From positions 1 to 5,041 of the forward strand of contig JAWXCE010000015.1 of assembly GCA_034440495.1 (NCBI GenBank): DNA of 5,041 nt, written 5' to 3'. The notes under the pieces were generated by a model. It saw only the letters and a program-made list of their open reading frames with translations, was not told the DNA's origin and did not search any database. The stretch is from JAWXCE01 sp034440495 (GTDB lineage: Bacteria; Pseudomonadota; Alphaproteobacteria; Rhizobiales; Rhodomicrobiaceae). The position numbers and the translations under genes are program-made. How positions within the stretch are numbered: the first letter of the stretch is position 1; each line of letters begins with the position of its first letter. Below, in pieces: positions 1 to 4,640 of the stretch.

Positions 1-2
1 GC

Positions 3-233
3 GCCGAGGCGATGCACAAAAAAGCCCTCGCCCTCAACGAGGCGCTGGGGCGCAAGCAGGGCATGGCCAACAATTACGGCAATCTCGGGCAAATTCACAA
101 ACAGCGCGGTGATATGCCGGGCGCCTGCGCGAACTGGCGCAAGGCGCGTGATTTTTATCGCCAGATCGGCGCGAGGCCGCAGATCGAGCAGGTGGACAGC
201 TGGATGCACGAGGCGGGCTGCGCGGATGGTTGA
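3..233 (+). CDS. TPR-repeat protein, C-terminal part (5' end outside window)
   Basis: This is the last 76 codons of a tetratricopeptide-repeat protein; the frame is open to the left edge, so the start and most of the gene lie outside the window. The visible part shows the alternating small and aromatic residues of the kinesin-light-chain-like TPR type: a helix ending in KALALNEALGRKQG, then NNYGNLGQIHKQRGD, then a final ANWRKARDFYRQIG helix. A short tail, VDSWMHEAGC, closes the protein. TPR arrays are protein-binding scaffolds, so no catalytic role can be read from this end. The gene ends in TGA at 231-233, inside the start of serB, so the two are probably co-transcribed and perhaps translationally coupled. 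An internal ATG at 12-14 falls within a repeat and is not a natural start. The TPR call is firm; the specific function is unknown. Confidence 0.85.
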   Translation, partial: AEAMHKKALALNEALGRKQGMANNYGNLGQIHKQRGDMPGACANWRKARDFYRQIGARPQIEQVDSWMHEAGCADG

Positions 234-1119
234 CGCGGCGCTTTGCATGCTAACTTTGATCTCGGGGCCAGACGGCGGACGCGCGCTGCACGCCGTGAGC
301 CCCGAGTTGGCGTCGCTGTTCAAGACGCAGGCCGATTGGCTGGCGGACGGGATCGCCTGCGACCTGCTCATCCATATGGAGGGCGGGCCTCATGCGCTGA
401 AGGCCGCGCGGGCGCTGATCGGCGATGCGCCCATCGACGCGGTGATCCAGCCCGCCGCAGGCCGCCGCAAGCGGCTGCTGGTGGCGGACATGGACTCGAC
501 CGTCATCGAGCAGGAGTGCATCGACGAGATGGCGGCGGTGGCGGGCGTGGGCGCGCAGGTCGCGGCGATCACGGAAGCGGCGATGCGCGGTGAACTGGAT
601 TTCGAGGCGGCGCTGATCGAGAGGATCAATATGATCCGCGGTTTCCCCGTCGCCGGGCTTCAGGATATTCTCGACAATTGCATTACGCTCACGCCGGGTG
701 CCGCCGAGCTGACAGCCACCATGCGCGCTCACGGCGCCAGATGCATCCTGGTCTCCGGCGGCTTCACCTTTTTCACCGACACTATTGCCAAACGCGCCGG
801 GTTCGACGCTAGCCACGGAAATACGCTCGTCATTAGCGACGGAACAGTTGCTGGCGTGAAACAGCCAATTCTCGGACGTGAATATAAGCTGGAGGCACTA
901 CGAGCCGAAGCCGACAAAATGGGCGTTGATATCGCGGACACGATGGCGGTTGGCGATGGGGCAAACGATCTGGCAATGCTGGGCTCGGCAGGTCTTGGCG
1001 TCGCATTCAAGGCGAAGGACGTAGTGGCGAGAGCGGCTGCAGCGCGGATCGATCATGGCGATCTCACCGCGCTGCTGTATATTCAGGGTTATAAGCGCAT
1101 CGACTTTCGCAAGTCTTGA
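226..1119 (+). CDS. serB: Phosphoserine phosphatase SerB
   Basis: SerB hydrolyses O-phospho-L-serine to L-serine, the last step of the phosphorylated serine pathway, in the cytosol with Mg2+. The 297-residue product has all four HAD-superfamily motifs: motif I DMDSTVIEQECIDEMA with nucleophile D88 and acid/base D90; motif II serine S177 in LVSGGFTFFT; motif III lysine K221 in GREYKLEAL; motif IV GDGANDLAML with D244 and D248. The helical cap lies between motifs I and II. The first about 85 residues are the poorly conserved N-terminal domain (ACT-like in relatives) typical of long proteobacterial SerB. I chose the ATG at 226 because it overlaps the upstream TPR stop by 8 bp and has GAGG at 210-213, though the 12-nt gap is long. 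The ATG at 247 (MLTLISGPDGG) is a real alternative and gives 290 residues. The frame also stays open upstream to 109, inside the TPR gene, which is unlikely to be used. Confidence 0.95.
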   Translation: MVDAALCMLTLISGPDGGRALHAVSPELASLFKTQADWLADGIACDLLIHMEGGPHALKAARALIGDAPIDAVIQPAAGRRKRLLVADMDSTVIEQECIDEMAAVAGVGAQVAAITEAAMRGELDFEAALIERINMIRGFPVAGLQDILDNCITLTPGAAELTATMRAHGARCILVSGGFTFFTDTIAKRAGFDASHGNTLVISDGTVAGVKQPILGREYKLEALRAEADKMGVDIADTMAVGDGANDLAMLGSAGLGVAFKAKDVVARAAAARIDHGDLTALLYIQGYKRIDFRKS

Positions 1120-1132
1120 AGCCCGGAAGTGT

Positions 1133-1564
1133 TTAGCCTTCAATTTTCGGCAGTTTGCTAACTTCATCTTTCGTCAGCGAAACAATGAACTTGTCGCCCT
1201 GACGCGTCAGTTGCGCGGGCATCATTTTCACGCGCGTTTCGCCAAATCCGAGAAAGCCGCCAATGTCGACGTGAACTTCCTGAAGCACGCTGCCACTCGC
1301 GGGGATCACACCTGCCACTTCGCCAACGTTTACACCTTCAATGGTTTCGATTTTCATGCCGATCCATGATTTGAAATCCTGCGTCTGAATTCGCGCAGGC
1401 TCTTGGGCTGGGGTCGGCGCGGCGCGCTCAGCCGGGGCTTGCGAAGGCTGCGCTGGCTGTTGTATGGATGGGGTCTGCGGCGCGGCTGGATTTTCCTGCG
1501 CCATCGCGGGCGTCATTGCGGCGGCGGTTGCAGCAAGCGCAAAGGCAAAAACTTGAATTTTCAT
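1133..1564 (-). CDS. Secreted PRC-barrel domain protein
   Basis: This 143-residue protein begins with a clear Sec signal peptide (MKIQVFAFALAATAAAMTPAMA, predicted cleavage after AMA at residue 22, before QENPA). A low-complexity linker rich in Pro, Ala and Gln covers about residues 23-58. The rest, about 62-140, is a PRC-barrel fold: DFKSWIGMKIETIEG, GEVAGVI, EVHVDIGGFLGFGETRVKM and LTRQGDKFIVSLTKDEV. PRC-barrels are small beta-barrels that bind RNA, proteins or other ligands; exported versions in Alphaproteobacteria have no settled function and are often stress-induced. The start at 1564 is set by AGGAG at 1572-1576, 7 nt ahead, and by the signal peptide beginning there; an in-frame ATG at 1594 would add ten residues ahead of it. 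The gene converges on serB with 13 bp between stops. An EcfG-type promoter motif lies 60-84 bp upstream, suggesting general-stress control. Confidence 0.9.
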   Translation of the reverse strand: MKIQVFAFALAATAAAMTPAMAQENPAAPQTPSIQQPAQPSQAPAERAAPTPAQEPARIQTQDFKSWIGMKIETIEGVNVGEVAGVIPASGSVLQEVHVDIGGFLGFGETRVKMMPAQLTRQGDKFIVSLTKDEVSKLPKIEG

Positions 1565-1571
1565 AGCGAGA

Positions 1572-1576
1572 CTCCT
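1572..1576 (-). promoter_or_regulatory. Shine-Dalgarno site of the PRC-barrel gene
   Basis: AGGAG on the minus strand sits 7 nt before the ATG at 1564. It decides the start in favour of MKIQ over the upstream in-frame ATG at 1594, which has no comparable site. Confidence 0.85.
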
Positions 1577-1623
1577 GTTTTGGGGTGGATGCACATGAGA
1601 CCCACCGCATTATCTTCGAAATT

Positions 1624-1648
1624 AACTTTTATTGATTGATAAAGTTCC
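1624..1648 (-). promoter_or_regulatory. EcfG-type (general stress sigma factor) promoter of the PRC-barrel gene
   Basis: Read on the minus strand, GGAAC (1648-1644) is followed by a 17-nt AT-rich spacer and then GTT (1626-1624). This matches the alphaproteobacterial EcfG/SigT consensus GGAAC-N16/17-(C)GTT, except that the base before GTT is A rather than C. A start about 8-10 nt past GTT would give a leader of roughly 50 nt to the ATG at 1564. Small secreted PRC-barrel proteins are plausible members of the PhyR-EcfG regulon. The motif is seen directly; its use is inferred. Confidence 0.65.
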
Positions 1649-1680
1649 ATGCTTGAGGTTGGCCTGGGTGTGCGCTTTGC

Positions 1681-1740
1681 TGCGGTCGGCTAACCTGGAC
1701 TTCCCCGGTTTAGCCAACGCACTGAGGAAAAAGCTGGCTA
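1681..1740 (+). promoter_or_regulatory. Inverted repeats with alternative pairings upstream of ugd
   Basis: GGCTAACC at 1688-1695 can pair with GGTTTAGCC at 1707-1715 (8 pairs with one bulged T, 11-nt loop); outside this, TGCG at 1681-1684 can pair with CGCA at 1718-1721 across a small internal loop. TAGCC at 1711-1715 can instead pair with GGCTA at 1736-1740, so the two stems exclude each other. No T-run follows, so it is not a plain intrinsic terminator. It could be an operator dyad or a leader RNA switch; whether it is transcribed is unknown. Confidence 0.35.
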
Positions 1741-1822
1741 CTTGATTGACATAAGATATTGTCGCATCGTCGCTTTATTCGTGCACTCTGTTTGAGCAAC
1801 TTAAGTCCAGCTTTCCAGCATT

Positions 1823-1829
1823 AAGGTGA
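1823..1829 (+). promoter_or_regulatory. Shine-Dalgarno site of ugd
   Basis: AAGGTGA with its AAGG core ending 7 nt before GTG at 1834. It supports the GTG start over the ATG at 1846, which would cut into the first beta-strand of the NAD-binding fold. Confidence 0.8.
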
Positions 1830-1833
1830 TTTC

Positions 1834-3180
1834 GTGAATATTTGCATGATCGGCGCGGGTTACGTGGGCCTTGTGTCTGCGGTATGTTTTTCGGAATTCG
1901 GCTGGATCGTTTCGTGCATAGATAACGACGCATCGAAAATCGACGACCTGAATGCCGGCCGGATGCCGATATACGAGCCGGGGCTGGACGAACTGGTGGC
2001 GCGCAACACCAAGGTTGGCCGCATCACCTTCTCCACCGACCTGACTTCGGCAATAAAAAAATCCAATCTCATCTTCCTCGCCGTGGGAACGCCGATGCGG
2101 CGCGGCGACGGTTATGCGGATTTAAAGTATGTTTATCAGGTCATTGAGGATATCGCCCCCCACATCCAGGGCTTCACAGTCATCACCACGAAATCGACCG
2201 TGCCAGTCGGCACAAGCCGCGAGATCGAGCGGCGCTTGCGCAAGCTTCGACCGGATGCGGACATCGCGATTTGCTCAAACCCGGAATTTCTGCGCGAAGG
2301 CTCCGCTATTCAAGATTTCACCCACCCGGACCGCGTCCTTGTCGGCTGCGACGACGATCGCGCCCGCGCTATAATGGAGCGCGTTTACGAACCGCTGCGC
2401 CTGCGCAACGCGCCGGTGATTTTCGTTTCCCGCGAGTCCGCGGAACTGGCGAAATATGCAGCCAATGCTTTTCTAGCCATGAAAATTAGCTTTATCAATG
2501 AGGTAGCCGACCTTTGCGAAGAGGTAGGCGCCAACGTGCAGCAGGTTGCGACCGCCATTGGGTCGGACAAGCGTATTGGCGATAAGTTCCTGCATCCCGG
2601 GCCAGGTTATGGCGGATCGTGCTTCCCGAAGGACGTGTCGGCGCTGATCCGCACAGCACGCGAAGCCCGCACGCCCATTACGCTGATCGAGCAGGTTGAG
2701 AAGGTCAACACCGAACGTAAGATCGCCATGGCGAAGCGCATCGAAAAGGCTGTCGGCGGCGATCTGCACGGCAAGGTCATCGGCGTGCTGGGCGTCACGT
2801 TCAAGCCAAACACGGACGACATGCGCGACGCGCCAAGCCTCACGATCCTTCCGATGCTCAGTGAGCGCGGCGCTACGATCCAGGCTTACGACCCGCAAAG
2901 CGAGGCGCACGCCCAAGAGCTGTTACCCGATATCTCGTGGAAAAACAGTGCTATGGACGCTCTGGAGGGCGCTGACGCGCTTGTCGTCCTAACCGAGTGG
3001 AATGAATTCCGCGCCCTCAATCTGAGCGAAGTCCGCACGGCGATGCGCGGCGATGTTATTCTCGATCTGCGCAACATTTTCCGCCCTGAGATGGCGCGGG
3101 AGGCCGGGTTTCGTTATTCGAGCGTAGGACGCAAGGATGCCGCGTCAATGTTGAAGGTCATCCGGGAGAGCGCTGCTTAG
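1834..3180 (+). CDS. ugd: UDP-glucose 6-dehydrogenase
   Basis: This cytosolic enzyme oxidises UDP-glucose twice with NAD+ to UDP-glucuronate, a precursor of exopolysaccharide, capsule and lipid sugars. The 448-residue product is full length for the family. The N-terminal Rossmann domain (about 1-185) has the dinucleotide motif GAGYVG at 7-12, VGTPMRRGDG, and NPEFLREGSAI starting at N149. The central helical dimerisation domain holds AKYAANAFLAMKISFINE, with conserved K207 and N211, and GGSCFPKD with catalytic cysteine C263 and D267. The C-terminal UDP-binding domain (about 310-430) contains GVLGVTFKPNTDDMRDAPS, ending in a YSSVGR-like tail. The GTG start keeps the first beta-strand intact and follows an AAGGTGA site. 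No glycosyltransferase or other sugar gene is visible alongside, so the polysaccharide served cannot be named. GDP-mannose dehydrogenase is a relative, but VGTPMRRGDG and the length favour Ugd. Confidence 0.96.
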   Translation: MNICMIGAGYVGLVSAVCFSEFGWIVSCIDNDASKIDDLNAGRMPIYEPGLDELVARNTKVGRITFSTDLTSAIKKSNLIFLAVGTPMRRGDGYADLKYVYQVIEDIAPHIQGFTVITTKSTVPVGTSREIERRLRKLRPDADIAICSNPEFLREGSAIQDFTHPDRVLVGCDDDRARAIMERVYEPLRLRNAPVIFVSRESAELAKYAANAFLAMKISFINEVADLCEEVGANVQQVATAIGSDKRIGDKFLHPGPGYGGSCFPKDVSALIRTAREARTPITLIEQVEKVNTERKIAMAKRIEKAVGGDLHGKVIGVLGVTFKPNTDDMRDAPSLTILPMLSERGATIQAYDPQSEAHAQELLPDISWKNSAMDALEGADALVVLTEWNEFRALNLSEVRTAMRGDVILDLRNIFRPEMAREAGFRYSSVGRKDAASMLKVIRESAA

Positions 3181-3211
3181 ACTGTTACGCTAAACGCTTG
3201 GCCGGGCAACA

Positions 3212-3982
3212 TTATTGGCCAGGCCAGGCAAACGAGAATGATGTTTTCGGAAACGAGGCGCGGGGCCGTTCCGCCGTTTTGACTGCAACCGGTTTGCGTG
3301 CAGTTTTCTTCGCTTTTAGTCTGATTTCGGCTCGGTTCTGTGTCTGAATAGTGTCGTTTTGTCCAGCAGATGTTTCTGTTTTTCCCGCCCCGTCCATCCA
3401 CGGCGGCAGATACGACGTCGGTGCGTCCTTCTTGCTGACAGCATTAAGTTTCTGCTTTGACTTTTCGTCAACATTAACGGAGAGGGTCACGTGGCTCGGC
3501 GCAACGGGTTGCTGACGAACGTCAGCTTTCGCCTCACACAGTCCCACGGTCATCCCTTGCAACTTTGCCAGCGCCTTGGCGTCTAATCCGTCTTTTCCTA
3601 AATCAAGCGAAGCGGCGCGGTTGAATTTGGCCATCGCGCGCTGGCTCGCCCTCCCCCACGTGTTGTCAATGCGGCCAGAGTAACACCCAAGACGCTTCAA
3701 CTCCGTCTGCATCTCAGCGGCGATACGATTGCTGGCCGGCACGCCTGCCAAGCGCGGACGATCTGGACTGAGCAACGCTTTTACCACAATCGCCTGTTGT
3801 GCTGCACGAGCGTCAAGGATTGCGCGCTCTATGTTGTTTCTGGTGGAGAATTGGTTATCCAGATAGTGCGGGACCGACGCTGTGATTGCCGGAAGCGGAG
3901 GTTTGGCTGTGGTCACTGGCACATTCAAGCTATAAACACCCAGAACAGCGCCAACGCCTGCATAATAATATGCCAGATGCAC
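3212..3982 (-). CDS. Membrane-anchored or secreted protein with peptidoglycan-binding-like domain
   Basis: I recognise one domain in this 256-residue protein but no named gene. Residues 4-24 are a short hydrophobic segment without charges (YYYAGVGAVLGVYSLNV), a likely signal anchor, so the rest is probably periplasmic. Residues about 87-148 look like a peptidoglycan-binding (PG_binding_1-type) domain: IAAEMQTELKRLGCYSGRIDNTWG then SQRAMAKFNRAA. Cysteines C100 and C149 bracket this domain and could form a disulfide. The tail holds a YLPPWM motif at 191-196 and a Lys/Arg-rich stretch (222-245) of low complexity. No catalytic domain is visible. The start is GTG at 3982, set by a strong AGGGAGG 5 nt upstream; an ATG at 3987 is out of frame and too close to that site. 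The gene converges on ugd with 31 bp between stops. A role in cell-wall binding is inferred from the domain alone. Confidence 0.8.
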   Translation of the reverse strand: MHLAYYYAGVGAVLGVYSLNVPVTTAKPPLPAITASVPHYLDNQFSTRNNIERAILDARAAQQAIVVKALLSPDRPRLAGVPASNRIAAEMQTELKRLGCYSGRIDNTWGRASQRAMAKFNRAASLDLGKDGLDAKALAKLQGMTVGLCEAKADVRQQPVAPSHVTLSVNVDEKSKQKLNAVSKKDAPTSYLPPWMDGAGKTETSAGQNDTIQTQNRAEIRLKAKKTARKPVAVKTAERPRASFPKTSFSFAWPGQ

Positions 3983-3987
3983 AGCAT

Positions 3988-3994
3988 CCTCCCT
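3988..3994 (-). promoter_or_regulatory. Shine-Dalgarno site of the peptidoglycan-binding-like gene
   Basis: AGGGAGG on the minus strand lies 5 nt before GTG at 3982 and is the strongest ribosome site in the window. It decides the GTG start, because no in-frame ATG lies near it. Confidence 0.8.
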
Positions 3995-4185
3995 GGCGGC
4001 AGGTTGTGGTTAGCAGAACCCGCTGCATCAATGTTTTGAGGCTAGAATAGAAATATGGCGAGAAACGAAAATCACAAGCGTTTTCCTGGCAAAGGTTCGG
4101 CAGTTTCAAACTTTTGATTAACAGTCTGAAGCCGACAGCGTCATTTCAGATCACTCAAATAAAGTGTGGAAAGCAGGCTACCGGT

Positions 4186-4194
4186 TGTGGATAA
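4186..4194 (-). promoter_or_regulatory. Consensus DnaA box
   Basis: TGTGGATAA is the exact reverse complement of the DnaA box TTATCCACA. Two 7/9 matches in the same orientation lie at 4006-4014 (TGTGGTTAG) and 4165-4173 (TGTGGAAAG), and an 8/9 match (TTATCCAGA) lies at 3855-3863 inside the neighbouring gene. It could be a DnaA-controlled promoter element or a chance match; no origin-like genes are nearby. Confidence 0.4.
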
Positions 4195-4199
4195 AATTC

Positions 4200-4235
4200 A
4201 ACCCGCAGTGCGATATTGTCAAAATGAGGCGGGTT
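4200..4235. repeat. Inverted repeat AACCCGC / GCGGGTT
   Basis: The perfect 7-bp arms lie at 4200-4206 and 4229-4235 around a 22-nt AT-rich centre. No T-run follows on either strand, so it is not an intrinsic terminator; an operator or an RNA stem is possible. Confidence 0.4.
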
Positions 4236-4266
4236 CGGCGCGCTTGCGCTACTAGATGTAGCAAAA

Positions 4267-4285
4267 CCATGGGCCGTCCCATCGG
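4267..4285 (-). terminator. Weak hairpin with short T-run on the minus strand
   Basis: Read on the minus strand, CC-G-ATGGG pairs with CCCATGG around the loop ACGG (7 pairs, one bulged base) and is followed by TTTT. This resembles a minimal intrinsic terminator, but the T-run is only four bases and no minus-strand gene is known to end here. Confidence 0.2.
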
Positions 4286-4391
4286 CGCAATCCTTAAGTC
4301 ACTGTGATGACTAATCTTTTCTCCGCGAATCAGTTAGACTTTACAGGAGGGGGCTTAAAGGCCGCTCAGTTTAGCTCGGCGCTCCATACGC

Positions 4392-4600
4392 GATGCGGCA
4401 ACATGCGTTTGCAAGCGTTCGATCTGAACACGGACAGATGCGGCAACATTGTCCATGGGCGGCTCCGGCCAAAATGTTCAGCGTAGATTGTATCGTGTCG
4501 ACCGTGGCCAGTTAATAACTGCGCCTCGCAAGTCATGATTCCGGTTCCGGCAACAACGGGCTTGCGCCCTGCGATGTCGGCCTGCGCGCCCCCGGTAACA
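4392..4600 (+). repeat. Short CGGYAACA repeats in two pairs, each 45 bp apart
   Basis: GATGCGGCAACAT occurs exactly at 4392-4404 and 4437-4449, 45 bp apart. The core recurs as CGGCAACA at 4548-4555 and CGGTAACA at 4593-4600, again 45 bp apart. The bases between copies are poorly conserved, so this is either a decayed tandem duplication or a set of short protein-binding sites. Confidence 0.45.
4509..4521. promoter_or_regulatory. Perfect palindrome CAGTTA-A-TAACTG
   Basis: This 13-bp dyad has 6-bp arms and a single central base, the size of a typical dimeric repressor site. CAGTTA half-sites recur at 4331-4336 and at 4636-4641, the latter overlapping the ATG of the downstream gene. On the minus strand it overlaps a possible promoter (TTAACT, 18-nt spacer, TACAAT). 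The binding protein is unknown. Confidence 0.4.
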
Positions 4601-4628
4601 ACTTGAACGGCTTAGCGCCGGTCAATGC

Positions 4629-4635
4629 GAGGGGG
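4629..4635 (+). promoter_or_regulatory. Shine-Dalgarno site of the right-edge membrane protein gene
   Basis: GAGGGGG ends 5 nt before ATG 4641 and supports that start for the gene that runs off the window. Confidence 0.7.
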
Positions 4636-4640
4636 CAGTT

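Larger units (their letters stand above)
1565..1833. other. Divergent intergenic region between the PRC-barrel gene and ugd
   Basis: This 269-bp gap separates two genes read outwards. The left third holds the EcfG-like promoter and leader of the minus-strand PRC-barrel gene. The middle (1681-1740) holds inverted repeats. To their right TTGACA at 1746-1751 matches a perfect sigma-70 -35 hexamer, but no good -10 box lies 16-18 nt downstream (CTTTAT at 1773-1778 is 21 nt away), so the ugd promoter cannot be fixed. TTGATTGA occurs at 1632-1639 and again at 1742-1749. No ORF here looks coding. Confidence 0.6.
3983..4640. other. Long intergenic region (658 bp) without a convincing gene
   Basis: I find no protein gene or recognisable structured RNA (no tRNA, tmRNA, SRP or RNase P signature) here. 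It must hold the promoter of the minus-strand gene at its left end and that of the plus-strand gene at its right end. In order it contains a consensus DnaA box (4186-4194), an inverted repeat AACCCGC/GCGGGTT (4200-4235), a hairpin at 4267-4285, a TCACTGTGA dyad (4299-4307), a Shine-Dalgarno-like AGGAGGGGG without a start codon (4345-4353), GANTC sites at 4327-4331 and 4537-4541 (CcrM methylation sites in Alphaproteobacteria), short CGGYAACA repeats (4392-4600) and a perfect palindrome (4509-4521). Short ORFs at 4304-4486 and 4393-4515 lack support. Confidence 0.6.

Noticed and set aside
250..816. Long minus-strand open frame opposite serB
   Set aside because: It is antisense to a clear SerB with all catalytic motifs; its Arg/His-rich composition is typical of the shadow of a GC-rich gene.
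1102..1115. GACTT-TCGC-AAGTC hairpin at the end of serB
   Set aside because: The 5-bp stem lies inside the coding sequence and has no T-run on either strand, so it is not a convincing terminator.
1055..1369. Plus-strand open frame across the serB end and PRC-barrel gene
   Set aside because: It overlaps the 3' end of serB in another frame and is antisense to the PRC-barrel domain; it has no motif.
2473..2916. Minus-strand open frame opposite ugd
   Set aside because: It is the antisense shadow of a complete UDP-glucose dehydrogenase with intact catalytic residues.
3197..3223. CTTGGCC / GGCCAGG imperfect inverted repeat between ugd and the converging gene
   Set aside because: It needs a G-T pair, has a 13-nt loop and no T-run, and its right arm is coding sequence; too weak to call a shared terminator.
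4200..4260. Possible tRNA because of GGTTCG followed by a GC-rich stem
   Set aside because: No acceptor stem, anticodon arm or CCA-side pairing fits around it.
4304..4486. Plus-strand 60-codon ORF starting at GTG
   Set aside because: It has no ribosome site upstream, no recognisable motif, and spans the short repeats (RCGN appears twice because of them). It looks like chance open frame.
4393..4515. Plus-strand 40-codon ORF containing MRQH twice
   Set aside because: The only good ribosome site lies about 40 nt upstream, too far, and the repeat in the protein simply follows from the 45-bp DNA spacing being a multiple of three.
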